From Pseudomonas sp. RIT-PI-q (lineage in GTDB: Bacteria > Pseudomonadota > Gammaproteobacteria > Pseudomonadales > Pseudomonadaceae), in NCBI RefSeq assembly GCF_001297125.1, contig NZ_LHPC01000017.1:1-64000 (forward strand): a DNA stretch of 64,000 bases. The letters are read 5' to 3'. The notes under the pieces are model-generated. The model was not told the origin of the DNA and did not search any database. It was given only the letters and a program-made list of their open reading frames with translations. Position 1 is the stretch's first letter. The number at the start of each line of letters is the position of its first letter. The translations under genes and the position numbers were made by a program. This document shows positions 36,846 to 45,512 of this stretch, piece by piece.

Positions 36846-37517
36846 ATGAACATCCTCGTAGTCGAAGACGAACCCAAGGCAGGCAACTACCTGCTCAATG
36901 GCCTACAGGAACTCGGGTACAGCGTCAGCCTGGCGCGCGATGGGGTCGATGGCTTGCACCTGGCCCTGGAGCATGATTTCGACGTCATCGTGCTGGACGT
37001 GATGATGCCGAAAATGGACGGCTGGGAAGTCCTGCGCCGCTTGCGCAAGGAGGCTGACACGCCGGTGCTGTTCCTCACCGCGCGCGATGACATTGCTGAC
37101 CGCATCAAGGGCCTGGAACTGGGCGCCGACGATTACCTGATCAAGCCCTTTTCCTTCGCCGAACTGGTCGCGCGCCTGCGCACCCTGACCCGCCGTGGTC
37201 CCACCCGCGAAGAAGAACAACTGCAAGTCGACGACCTGCAGATCGACGTGCTCAAACGCCGCATCACCCGCGCCGGCGTGCGGATCACCCTGACCAACAA
37301 GGAGTTCGCCCTGCTGCACCTGTTCGCCACGCATCAGGGCGAGGTGCTGTCGCGCTCGATGATCGCGTCACGGGTCTGGGACATGAATTTCGACAGTGAC
37401 ACCAACGTCGTCGATGTCGCGGTGCGCCGACTGCGGCTGAAAATCGACGACCCGTTCCAGCTCAAGTTGATTCACAGCGTGCGCGGCATCGGCTACCGCT
37501 TCGATACGCAACCATGA
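36846..37517 (+). CDS. Heavy-metal response regulator, OmpR family (CopR/IrlR-like)
   Basis: This 223-residue protein has a receiver domain with Asp51 ([13 protein letters not shown]) as the phosphorylation site and Lys100 ([10 protein letters not shown]), plus a C-terminal OmpR winged helix ([20 protein letters not shown]). [20 protein letters not shown] at the N-terminus and the linker are typical of CopR/CusR/IrlR regulators. It would bind the paired ATTACAA/TTGTCAT boxes. The stop overlaps the kinase start by four bases. Copper or silver is the probable signal; zinc or cadmium cannot be excluded. Confidence 0.93.
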   Translation: MNILVVEDEPKAGNYLLNGLQELGYSVSLARDGVDGLHLALEHDFDVIVLDVMMPKMDGWEVLRRLRKEADTPVLFLTARDDIADRIKGLELGADDYLIKPFSFAELVARLRTLTRRGPTREEEQLQVDDLQIDVLKRRITRAGVRITLTNKEFALLHLFATHQGEVLSRSMIASRVWDMNFDSDTNVVDVAVRRLRLKIDDPFQLKLIHSVRGIGYRFDTQP

Positions 37518-38920
37518 GCGTACGCCTTCGCCACTCTTTAACACTGCGTCTGGCACTGGTATTTGCCCTGCTGGCCTTTGTCTCGCTGGCCCTGTTGGGC
37601 GTGGCGCTGTACCGCGATCTGGAACGCGAGCTGATCCGCCGCGACGACGCCGCCCTGGTCAACCGCATCGATCAACTGCGCACGTTCCTCAACGACAGCA
37701 ATACCCTGGACCTGATCAAAACCAAACCGGCGCTGTTCCAGAACATGCTTGGCAACCGCGAGGCCCTGTTGACCATCGGCGCGCCTGGTCAACAACCGTT
37801 GCTGGTGGTCAATCCCGGCAACCTCGACATGCCGTCGCTGGCACCGGTGTCGATGGACCATCCGTTGAGCCTGGCCGACGTGCAGCATTACCCGAGTGTG
37901 GACGGCGTGCCCTTCGCGGCACTGGCGGCGACCATCGATTCCGGCGATCTGGGCAGCTTGCAAGTGGTCACCGGGCGCCTGATGACCGAGCGCACCGCGG
38001 TGCTCGCCAGCTATCGCCTTAATGTGTACCTGTTCGCCAGCGTCGCGGCGATTCTGCTGGCGCTGTCCGGTTATCTGCTGGTGCATCGCGGCCTGCTGCC
38101 CCTGCGGCGCCTGGCCAGCCATGCCCATGGCATCGGCGTCGGCAACCTCAGCGAACGCCTCGACAGCCAGGGCGCGCCACGGGAATTGCTGCCGATGATC
38201 GAGGCATTCAACGCGATGCTCGACCGGCTGGGCAAGGGCTTCGTGCAGCTCGGTCAGGTCTCGACCGATATGGCCCATGAGTTGCGCACGCCGATCAACA
38301 ACCTGCTCGGCGAAACCCAGGTCGCCCTCCAGCAAAACCGCAGCATCGAGGCCTACCAGCAACTGCTCGCCTCCAATGTCGAGGAGCTCGAACGCCTGGC
38401 GCGGATGCTCGACAACATGCTGTTCCTGGCCCGGACCGATCCGGCCAGCGCACTTAGCCAACGCCAGGAACTGGATGCCGCCGACGAAATGGAACGGATG
38501 GCCGACTATTTCGAGGGGCCGGCGGCGGACGTCGGAATCAACATTGATGCACAGGGCAGCGGCGTGATTTGGGCCGAACCGATGCTGCTGCGCCGCGCCC
38601 TGGCCAACCTGTGCGCCAACGCCATCAAATACGGCGCGCCCGATTCAGAGCTGTTCATTCGCGCCACGCCCTCGGCTGACGGCATCCGGCTGATCGTGCG
38701 CAACCACGGCCAGACTATCCCCGCCGAACACTTGCCGAGATTGTTCGAGCGCTTCTACCGCGTCGATGAATCCCGCGAACGCTCGGCCCATTCCAATGGC
38801 CTGGGGCTGTCGATCGTGGCGACGATTATGCAGCTGCATAACGGCGCTTACAGCGTCAGTAGCAGCGAGGGGATGACCTGTTTTGAATTGTTCTTTCCGG
38901 CGCGGCGGTTGGATGAATAA
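37514..38920 (+). CDS. Heavy-metal sensor histidine kinase (CopS/IrlS-like)
   Basis: This 468-residue inner-membrane kinase has two membrane helices (about 13-33 and 165-185) around a periplasmic sensor of about 130 residues. A HAMP segment ([20 protein letters not shown]) follows, then the H-box [18 protein letters not shown] (phosphorylated His near 255), the N-box [10 protein letters not shown] and the G-box NGLGLSIV. The class is that of metal sensors (CusS, CopS). It phosphorylates the regulator encoded upstream. A terminator follows after a REPIN. Confidence 0.92.
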   Translation: MSVRLRHSLTLRLALVFALLAFVSLALLGVALYRDLERELIRRDDAALVNRIDQLRTFLNDSNTLDLIKTKPALFQNMLGNREALLTIGAPGQQPLLVVNPGNLDMPSLAPVSMDHPLSLADVQHYPSVDGVPFAALAATIDSGDLGSLQVVTGRLMTERTAVLASYRLNVYLFASVAAILLALSGYLLVHRGLLPLRRLASHAHGIGVGNLSERLDSQGAPRELLPMIEAFNAMLDRLGKGFVQLGQVSTDMAHELRTPINNLLGETQVALQQNRSIEAYQQLLASNVEELERLARMLDNMLFLARTDPASALSQRQELDAADEMERMADYFEGPAADVGINIDAQGSGVIWAEPMLLRRALANLCANAIKYGAPDSELFIRATPSADGIRLIVRNHGQTIPAEHLPRLFERFYRVDESRERSAHSNGLGLSIVATIMQLHNGAYSVSSSEGMTCFELFFPARRLDE

Positions 38921-38976
38921 GATCGGGATGGGGGGCATATCCATTTCTGCGTTTGGCCTCTGGGAACCCCCCGCCC

Positions 38977-39077
38977 CTGTAGGAGCTGGCTTGCCAGCGA
39001 AGGCCACGAATACGCCACATTTATCCTGTTAAAACGCGTCATCGTTAACGACCTTCGCTGGCAAGCCAGCTCATACA
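38977..39077. repeat. REPIN between the kinase and MFS genes
   Basis: REP elements at 38977-39003 and 39052-39077 lie in inverted order around a spacer with TTATCCTGTTAAAACGCGTC. The spacer belongs to the class also seen near 19200, 21500, 21640, 59330 and 59470. Confidence 0.88.
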
Positions 39078-39085
39078 GTCGCTGT

Positions 39086-39122
39086 AAAAGCCTGAAACCC
39101 GGTAACGGGCTTCAGGCTTTTT
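39086..39122. terminator. Bidirectional rho-independent terminator
   Basis: AAAGCCTGAA (39087-39096) and TTCAGGCTTT (39111-39120) form the outer stem and CCCG...CGGG the inner stem. A and T runs lie on both sides. It separates the convergent kinase and MFS genes. Confidence 0.9.
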
Positions 39123-39145
39123 GTCATTGAGACCAGAAGGCAACT

Positions 39146-40429
39146 TCAGCTGTGAGTCACCGCAGCCTGCGAATGCCCGGCTGAAACCGGCTCCGGAGCG
39201 GGTTCGTCGTCCAGCTTGATAAACATCGCCAGCACCGGCCCCAGCAACACCACGGCAATCGAAGCACCAAACGCCACCGACCAGTTATTGCCGGTGATAT
39301 CCAGCAACCAGCCGATCACCACCGGCGACACTGCGCCCGCCAGGGCCATGCCGGTGAAGGTGCAAGCACTGGAGGTTGCCGAGTGCTCGTGAGACACCTC
39401 GGTGCCGATGACCCAGAGCGGCGAGTCCGCCAGTTCCGAGCAGAAGAACGAGAAGCTCAAACCACAGGCGCAGATGATCAGGTCGTGGGTGAACATCAGC
39501 GGAATCAAGCCAATGATCGAGGCCAGGAAGCCGAAGATGATCAGGTCGCGACGTGAGCGCAGGCGGTTGCCGGGGACTTTGAAGCGCCAGTCCGAGAGCA
39601 TGCCGCCGACCGCGGGGCCGACGGTCCCGCCGAGCAGTACGAAGGTCGAAAACATCGCGGTGTGGGTCAGGTCCATGCCGTAACGCTGGGTGAAGAACGA
39701 CGGTATCCAGTTGAGGAAAAACCACAACACCCAACCATGGCAAAAACAGGTGGCAGCGGCTGGCCAGACTTTACGCAGCATCTGCGGCCAGTTGACCGGT
39801 TTGGCCTTCACCGGCGGCAGCGGCACAGCGGCGGTTGCTTCGACCAGTTTTTTCGATTCGCTGAGGCTGAAATACATGACGAACATGTAGATCAGCGTCA
39901 CCACGCCGAGGATGACGAAGGTCAGGCGCCACGAGAACTGGATGATCATGAACGTCACGATCAACGGCGCGAGTGCGTTGGCCAGGCGCCCTGACGCATG
40001 CATCATGCCCTGGGCCGTGCCGCGCTGGGTAATGGGAATGGCGCGGGCAATCATGCGCGCCGCTGTCGGGTAGATAGGCGCTTCGCCGATGCCCACCACG
40101 AAACGAGCAATCACCAGCACCACCAGGCCACTGACCAGACCGGTTGCGATGGTCGCCACCGACCAGATGATGCCGTACAGCAGCATCGCCTTGCGCGAGC
40201 CGATGCGGTCACTGAACCAGCCGCCAGGAATCATGAAGCAGCTGTAGGCGATGGCGAAGGCGGAGAACATCATGCCCAGGTTGGTGTTGCTGAACCCCAG
40301 TTCCTTGCTGATCGTCGGCGCGGCGACGGCCAGGTTGGTGCGGTCCACGTACATGATGAAAGCCATGACGCAAAGCAACACGAAGGTCAGTGTCGCCCGG
40401 CGCTTTTGCGCAAGCGTTGTCGGAATCAT
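39146..40429 (-). CDS. MFS transporter, ACS/phthalate-permease type
   Basis: This 427-residue carrier has twelve membrane helices and the ACS family pattern MYVDRTNLAVAAPTISKEL in helix 1 and GGWFSDRIGSRKAM after helix 2. The region VIARFVVGIGEAPIYPTAAR fits glucarate/galactarate and related acid carriers. The start at 40429 has AGGTGG; GTG at 40438 is less likely. It lies downstream of the dehalogenase-like gene and likely imports an organic acid. Substrate is unproven. Confidence 0.88.
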   Translation of the reverse strand: MIPTTLAQKRRATLTFVLLCVMAFIMYVDRTNLAVAAPTISKELGFSNTNLGMMFSAFAIAYSCFMIPGGWFSDRIGSRKAMLLYGIIWSVATIATGLVSGLVVLVIARFVVGIGEAPIYPTAARMIARAIPITQRGTAQGMMHASGRLANALAPLIVTFMIIQFSWRLTFVILGVVTLIYMFVMYFSLSESKKLVEATAAVPLPPVKAKPVNWPQMLRKVWPAAATCFCHGWVLWFFLNWIPSFFTQRYGMDLTHTAMFSTFVLLGGTVGPAVGGMLSDWRFKVPGNRLRSRRDLIIFGFLASIIGLIPLMFTHDLIICACGLSFSFFCSELADSPLWVIGTEVSHEHSATSSACTFTGMALAGAVSPVVIGWLLDITGNNWSVAFGASIAVVLLGPVLAMFIKLDDEPAPEPVSAGHSQAAVTHS

Positions 40430-40492
40430 TTTTTCCACCTTTTTTTATAGTTGTAGTGGGCAGGCGGTCATCCCGGACCGCCTGTCGTTGTG

Positions 40493-41371
40493 TTACTTGA
40501 AGAAGCCCTGCAGCACCTCGTAGGTTTCGTCCGGGCATTCTTCCTGCAGGTAATGCCCCGAGGGTACGGTGGCGGTCTGCACGATGTTAGTGGCGTAGCG
40601 GCTCCAGATTTCGGCGGCGTTGTGGTTGCGGCCGACGCCGCCCTTGGCGCCCCAGAGAATCAGTGCCGGGTTGTCGATCCGCCGGCCCGCGTCGAAGTCA
40701 GCGGTGTCCATGTCGAGGTCGATGCCAAAGGTCGCGCGATAGTCCTCGCACATGGCGTGGGTGGTGGCCGGGTTCTTGATGCAGCGGATGTAATCGGCCA
40801 GCGCTTCGGGCCCGAAGAAACTGGTGCCCTGGTCGGTCTTCGACAGTTTGCGCCGGATGAAAAACTCAGGATCGGCGTCCATCATGTGCTCGGGTGTCGG
40901 GGCGTCCTGGGTCATGAAGAACCAGTGCCAGGAGAATTTGCCCCACTGGCGTGTGACGTTGTTGAGCAAATAATGCTGCGGCAGCATGTCGACGAAAGCG
41001 GCTTTGAGCACCGTGTCGCCATGGTCCAGGCACATGCGATGCAGGACCCGCGCCCCCCGGTCATGGCCGGCGGCATAAAACTGGTTGAAGCCCAACGACT
41101 GCATGACTTCGACCTGGTCCTGGGCCATGGCGCGGAATGAATAATCCGAGTGATCGCCGCCACCCTCAGGCTTGGAGCTGTCGCCGTAACCGCGCAAGTC
41201 GGTGCAGACCACGGTAAAGTCCTTGGCCAGGCGCGGCGCGATCTTGTGCCAGGACAGGTGATTGAACGGGTTGCCGTGCATCAGCAGCAAGGGCGGGCCT
41301 TCGCCACCGACGACGGTGACAATCTCGGCACCACTGGTTTTGGTGATGGTTTTGGTGAAGTTTTCGAACAT
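40493..41371 (-). CDS. Alpha/beta hydrolase with fluoroacetate-dehalogenase active site
   Basis: This 292-residue protein matches the active-site layout of fluoroacetate dehalogenases. Nucleophile Asp104 with Arg105 and Arg108 (GHDRGAR), the halide-pocket pair His149-Trp150 (SWHWFF), a Tyr at 211, and catalytic His273 (SGHYLQEE) lie at almost the same numbers as known for the Burkholderia FA1 enzyme (104, 105, 108, 149, 150, 212, 271). Carboxylate-binding arginines and the pocket suggest hydrolysis of haloacetates to glycolate. AGG lies before the start at 41371. Upstream is PdxA2 and downstream the MFS gene; a natural non-halogenated substrate is possible. Confidence 0.85.
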   Translation of the reverse strand: MFENFTKTITKTSGAEIVTVVGGEGPPLLLMHGNPFNHLSWHKIAPRLAKDFTVVCTDLRGYGDSSKPEGGGDHSDYSFRAMAQDQVEVMQSLGFNQFYAAGHDRGARVLHRMCLDHGDTVLKAAFVDMLPQHYLLNNVTRQWGKFSWHWFFMTQDAPTPEHMMDADPEFFIRRKLSKTDQGTSFFGPEALADYIRCIKNPATTHAMCEDYRATFGIDLDMDTADFDAGRRIDNPALILWGAKGGVGRNHNAAEIWSRYATNIVQTATVPSGHYLQEECPDETYEVLQGFFK

Positions 41372-41457
41372 AGCATTAGCCTCGATGTTGGTGCCTGGGC
41401 CTGACCGTTCTGACTGTTTTGAAGGTGCAGCGCCCTTCTCTTTCAATTCACCCGCGC

Positions 41458-42462
41458 TTAGCGTTTGAGCTTGCGTGCAGCGGCGTTATCGGTTGCCACG
41501 CGGAACGCCGCGGCCATGGCGCCGACGTCGGCGATGCCTTTGCCGACAATGTCGTAAGCCACGCCATGGGCCGGGGTGGCATAAACGGTCTTGAGGCCAC
41601 CGGTGAGGGTGACGCCCGACGAGAAGCCCAGCAGCTTGGTCGCGATCTGGCCCTGGTCGTGGTACATGATCACCACCGCATCGAAATCGCCGTTGCGCGC
41701 CTTGATGAATACCGTGTCCGAAGGGAACGGCCCTTCGCAGGCCAGGCCTTTGAGGCGCAAGGCTTCGAGGGTCGGGCGAATGATCGTGATCTCTTCGTCA
41801 CCGAACAGACCGTTCTCGCCGCCATGGGGATTGAGTGCCGCGACGCCAATGCGCGGGGCGTTGTTGCCCAGTGCACGCAAGGTGTCGTGCGCCAGTTGCA
41901 GGGCGCCTTCGATGCGATCCGGTTGCACCATGTCGACCGCCTTGCGCAGCGCCACGTGGGAGGTCACGCGGAAGGTCGAAAACTGCGGGATGATGTTCAC
42001 TTCACCGAAGTAACCAACGTGCTCGGTCCAGGCGGCAAACATCTGGTGTTCGTCGTGGTAGTTCCAGCCGCCCCGGTGCAGGCCGGCCTTGTTGAGGGGC
42101 GCGAAGCAGATACCATCCAGCTCGCCGGCCAGGGCCATGTCCGTCATGATCTTCAAGGTTTCGCCGGTCAGGCGACCCGACTCCGCGTTGACCACGCCGC
42201 GTTCATACAACGCCGGATCCACGTTGTGTAAATCGATCAAGGGCACGGCGGCCTGGGAATGGTCGGCCTCGCCGAGGCGCTCGATCTTCTGGTAAGGGAT
42301 ACGCAAACCGGCGTCGCGCATGCCCAGTTCGAGCACACGCTCGTCCCCAATGATCACTACATCCGCCCGCTCACGTGCCTCGGGTGTCGACAACAGCTTG
42401 ACGACTAACTCAGGGCCAATGCCGGTGACATCGCCCAGCATAAGTCCAATCAGGGGTTTCAT
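41458..42462 (-). CDS. pdxA2: PdxA2-type 4-phosphate dehydrogenase
   Basis: This 334-residue protein belongs to the PdxA family. It has MLGDVTGIGPELVVKLL, the metal-site His in NYHDEHQMF and SHVALRKAV, and NPHGGENGLFGDEE with YHDQGQIATKLL. The GGENGLFG form is typical of PdxA2, which oxidises D-threonate or D-erythronate 4-phosphate, in contrast to NPHAGEGGH of the vitamin B6 enzyme. The DUF1537 kinase that usually accompanies PdxA2 is not in the window. GGAG lies before the start at 42462. It precedes the dehalogenase-like gene by 86 bp. Confidence 0.88.
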   Translation of the reverse strand: MKPLIGLMLGDVTGIGPELVVKLLSTPEARERADVVIIGDERVLELGMRDAGLRIPYQKIERLGEADHSQAAVPLIDLHNVDPALYERGVVNAESGRLTGETLKIMTDMALAGELDGICFAPLNKAGLHRGGWNYHDEHQMFAAWTEHVGYFGEVNIIPQFSTFRVTSHVALRKAVDMVQPDRIEGALQLAHDTLRALGNNAPRIGVAALNPHGGENGLFGDEEITIIRPTLEALRLKGLACEGPFPSDTVFIKARNGDFDAVVIMYHDQGQIATKLLGFSSGVTLTGGLKTVYATPAHGVAYDIVGKGIADVGAMAAAFRVATDNAAARKLKR

Positions 42463-42623
42463 CAGTTTTTCTCCTGTCCAATCAAGGCGTGTCTTTATTG
42501 TTATCGGTCGAGCAGGCCTGGGCCGACTCTTGGGTGTAACCGCTGTGGACATCCTAGGCCGACGGGGTGGGCCTTCAAGGTGTAAAACGTGGGGCGGGCA
42601 TTCACAGACTGTGGTTTGAGGAC

Positions 42624-42663
42624 ACAAAAAAGCCGAAGCCCCTGAGGGCTTCGGCTGTTTTTT
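42624..42663. terminator. Rho-independent terminator (strong, two-way)
   Basis: AGCCGAAGCCC (42631-42641) and GGGCTTCGGCT (42646-42656) pair across CTGA, with A and T runs on either side. It ends transcription from the MFS gene at 42795 and isolates the pdxA2 promoter region (42463-42620). Confidence 0.92.
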
Positions 42664-42683
42664 AACGGTCACGGCGAGGAAAA

Positions 42684-42785
42684 CTGTAGGAGCGAGCTTG
42701 CTCGCAATGAACCTGAGGGCGACGCGTTTTTCCAGTCAACACGCGTAATCGTTAACGTCCATCGCGAGCGAGCTCGCTCCTACAG
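42684..42785. repeat. REPIN (GAGCGAGCTTGCTCGC class)
   Basis: CTGTAGGAGCGAGCTTGCTC and the inverted GCGAGCGAGCTCGCTCCTAC surround a spacer with CCTGAGGGCGACGCG. The same spacer class, inverted, occurs at 54758-54859. It lies between the MFS stop and its terminator. Confidence 0.88.
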
Positions 42786-42794
42786 AGATTGGTA

Positions 42795-44126
42795 TTACCC
42801 TGCCAGGGCCTGTTTCAATGGCACTGGCGCCTGAGGCGTGCGCAGCGTCCACAGCAGATAGACGCCCACCAGCCCGGCGGCCGAGAGTGCCAACATCCCC
42901 GCTCGCGGATCGGTGAACCAGACTTCCATATTGGCCTTGAGCATCGGCGCGACAAAGCCACCGATATTGCCCATCGAACCAATCAACGCAATCCCGCCGG
43001 CCGCCGCGACCCCGCCGAGGTAGCTCGTCGGCAGTGTCCAGAACAACGGTTGCACGGTGACGAAGCCGGCGGCGGCGAAGCAGAACGCCAACAGCACCGG
43101 CGCGAAGCTGTTGAGCAACGCCGAGGCGGCAATCCCCAACGCGGCCATGCCCAACATGCACATCGCCATCTTCAAGTGCGCCGCATGCCGGTCGGCATAA
43201 CGCGTCACGAAATACATGGCGACGGCGGCGCACAGCCATGGCAACGAAATGAACATGCCCACTTCCAGGCCGACCTTGGTCCCCAGCAGTTCGGCGATTC
43301 GCGTCGGCAGGTAAAAGATCACCCCGTACACACTGACCTGAACGCTGAAGTAGATCAGGATGAACTTCAGCACGCGCTTGTTGCGAACCAGACCCAGCAG
43401 GCTCTTCGGTCCATGGGCGAGTTTGAGCTTGTCTTCCGCCTCGAGCTCCTGGGTCAGGGCCGCTTTCTCCTCACGGGTCAGCCAGTTGGCTTCCTGCGGC
43501 TTACTCTTGAGGTAGAACAGCGCAATGATGCCCACCACGACAGCCGCCAGGCCTTCGACCAGGAACATCCATTGCCAGTTGGTCAGGTTGAACATGCCAT
43601 GCATTTCCAGCAACCAGCCGGACAACGGGCTGCCGAGCATCAAGGCCAATGGCAAGCCGAAGTAGTAGATGCCGATGGCCTGGCCGCGACGCTGCGCCGG
43701 AAACCAGTAGGTCAGGTACAGGATCACACCCGGGGAGAAGCCCGCTTCGGCCACGCCGAGCAGAAAGCGCAGCACGTAAAACGTGGTTTCATCGCGGGTG
43801 AACATCATGGCGGCAGACACCAGCCCCCACGTGATCATGATCCGGCTCAGCCAGACCCGTGCGCCGACCCGGTGCAACATGAGGTTGCTGGGCACTTCGA
43901 AGATCGCATAACCAATGAAGAAAATGCCTGCGCCGAGGGCGAACGCGGCGTTGCTCAAACCGATGTCGGTTTGCAGCGCCGCCTTGGCGAACCCGACGTT
44001 GGAGCGGTCAATCATCGCCAGGGCGAACATCAAGGCGAGAAACGGCAACAGCTTCCAGCGACACTTGGCGATGGCGCTTTCGATAGCGGCCGCGTGATCC
44101 GATCTTGTTTTATTTTTGCTCATCAT
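42795..44126 (-). CDS. MFS transporter, ACS family (tartrate/galactonate-type)
   Basis: This 443-residue carrier has twelve membrane helices, the family motif ALAMIDRSNVGFAKAALQTD and YAIFEVPSNLMLHRVGAR, and an acidic cytoplasmic loop (LTREEKAALTQELEAEDKLK). It resembles the TtuB/GarP-like sub-branch that takes up tartrate or sugar acids by proton symport. It lies 69 bp downstream of the FAH-family gene and is probably in its operon. It may import the aldonate or aldarate degraded by UxaA, FAH and KGSADH. The REPIN and terminator follow. Confidence 0.87.
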   Translation of the reverse strand: MMSKNKTRSDHAAAIESAIAKCRWKLLPFLALMFALAMIDRSNVGFAKAALQTDIGLSNAAFALGAGIFFIGYAIFEVPSNLMLHRVGARVWLSRIMITWGLVSAAMMFTRDETTFYVLRFLLGVAEAGFSPGVILYLTYWFPAQRRGQAIGIYYFGLPLALMLGSPLSGWLLEMHGMFNLTNWQWMFLVEGLAAVVVGIIALFYLKSKPQEANWLTREEKAALTQELEAEDKLKLAHGPKSLLGLVRNKRVLKFILIYFSVQVSVYGVIFYLPTRIAELLGTKVGLEVGMFISLPWLCAAVAMYFVTRYADRHAAHLKMAMCMLGMAALGIAASALLNSFAPVLLAFCFAAAGFVTVQPLFWTLPTSYLGGVAAAGGIALIGSMGNIGGFVAPMLKANMEVWFTDPRAGMLALSAAGLVGVYLLWTLRTPQAPVPLKQALAG

Positions 44127-44195
44127 TCGTGTGCCTTGTTATTAGAGGTGCAGCAACCACTGTGTTTTATCTGCCCGCAATTTCCGGCCGGTCAA

Positions 44196-45392
44196 TCAGT
44201 GGATAGACTTACCGGCCACCAGACCGCGAGCGGCCAGGTTGCCCATCAATGCCCGCAGGCCAAACGTCCAGGGTGTCGCTTCATTGCTGTAAGTGACGCG
44301 GTTGTGCAGAGCGCCCAGCAGCGGGCTGCCGATGCTGACGCTGTCGCCCTGTTTGTGGGTGAAACCACTGCCCGGCTCTTCACGATCCTGAGTCGGGGCG
44401 AACAAGGTGCCGAGGAACAGCATGAAACCGTCCGGGTACTGGTGATCGCTGCCCACGGTCTGGGCCACCAATTCCAGCGGATCGCGACTGATCTTCTCCA
44501 TCGAACTGCTGCCACGCAGGACGAAACCGTCATCGCCTTCGACGTCCAGGTCGACCACGCAGCGGCGCACATCATCCAGGGAAAAGCTTTCGTCGAACAG
44601 GCGAATGAACGGGCCGATCGAGCACGAGGCGTTGTTGTCCTTGGCCTTGCTCAGCAGCAAGGCGCTACGGCCTTCGAAGTCGCGCAGATTAACGTCATTG
44701 CCCAGGGTGGCGCCGTGAATCTGACCACGGCTGCTCACCGCCAGGACGATTTCCGGCTCGGGGTTGTTCCATTTCGACTTGGGATGAATACCGACTTCAT
44801 TGCCGCTGCCGACGGACGCGAGGACCGGGGCCTTGGTGAAGATCTCGGCATCCGGGCCGATGCCCACTTCCAGGTACTGCGACCACAAGCCCTGCTCGAT
44901 CAACACAGCCTTGAGCCGCGCCGCTTCGGTCGAACCGGGTTTGATCGCGCTCAGGTTGTCGCCGATCGCCGACTTGACCAGGCTGCGAACGCTCTCGGCC
45001 TTGACCGCATCGCCACCCGCCTGCTCTTCAATCACGCGCTCGATCATGCTCGAGGCGAAGGTCACGCCAGCGGCCTTGATCACTTGCAGGTCAACCGGTG
45101 GCAGCAGGTACGCTTGGGCGGGATCGGAGTCCGGTCCGGTGTTGGCCAACAGGGCTTCAGTGGTGCAGATGTAGCGACCGCGAGCGTTGCGAACCTCCTC
45201 CAGCGGCGATGCACTTTCCAGCAGATCGCTCAACGTCGCAAAGTCTTCGGACAGATCAAACACGCCATCGGCGCGCAGCACCACCGGCGATGGGCCTGCG
45301 GTTTTCCCCGGCACCCAGGCACGACCAATCAGGGTTCCTTGCAAGCCATCATTCGGGAGGGTGTTTTCACAGGTCAATTTCAGAGTGGGCAT
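44196..45392 (-). CDS. FAH-family enzyme, likely 2-keto-3-deoxy-sugar-acid dehydratase
   Basis: This 398-residue protein has an N-terminal domain and a C-terminal fumarylacetoacetate hydrolase fold with VGSGNEVGIHPKSKWNNPEPE (metal-site glutamates), LGNDVNLRDFEGRSALLLSK and FLGTLFAP. It is longer than simple FAH-domain hydrolases and fits the long COG3970/AraD1-like branch. Sulfolobus KdaD, an FAH-family member, dehydrates 2-keto-3-deoxy-D-arabinonate to 2-oxoglutarate semialdehyde. With the nearby dehydratase and KGSADH genes, this protein may have a similar role. The gene is divergent from the LysR gene. Confidence 0.82.
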   Translation of the reverse strand: MPTLKLTCENTLPNDGLQGTLIGRAWVPGKTAGPSPVVLRADGVFDLSEDFATLSDLLESASPLEEVRNARGRYICTTEALLANTGPDSDPAQAYLLPPVDLQVIKAAGVTFASSMIERVIEEQAGGDAVKAESVRSLVKSAIGDNLSAIKPGSTEAARLKAVLIEQGLWSQYLEVGIGPDAEIFTKAPVLASVGSGNEVGIHPKSKWNNPEPEIVLAVSSRGQIHGATLGNDVNLRDFEGRSALLLSKAKDNNASCSIGPFIRLFDESFSLDDVRRCVVDLDVEGDDGFVLRGSSSMEKISRDPLELVAQTVGSDHQYPDGFMLFLGTLFAPTQDREEPGSGFTHKQGDSVSIGSPLLGALHNRVTYSNEATPWTFGLRALMGNLAARGLVAGKSIH

Positions 45393-45476
45393 AAGGAGAT
45401 CCAGATCAATTCAGTGACGTTCGGGCAAAAACTAGTGGACTTGATTGATAAATCCCAATGACATATTTTCAGCATT

Positions 45477-45497
45477 TGATATCGTTTCGTTATCAAC
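45477..45497. promoter_or_regulatory. Inverted repeat TTGATA-N9-TATCAA
   Basis: TTGATA (45477-45482) and TATCAA (45492-45497) are perfect complements with a nine-base spacer. The repeat lies 16 bp upstream of the LysR start and 85 bp upstream of the divergent FAH start. The size suits a LysR-type binding site (T-N11-A type). Confidence 0.5.
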
Positions 45498-45512
45498 CAG
45501 ATTGAGCGCCTC

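Noticed and set aside
42789..45461. 890-codon open frame opposite the MFS and FAH genes
   Set aside because: It spans two well-supported genes and their gap on the other strand, with a His/Gln/Arg-rich translation typical of a mirror frame.
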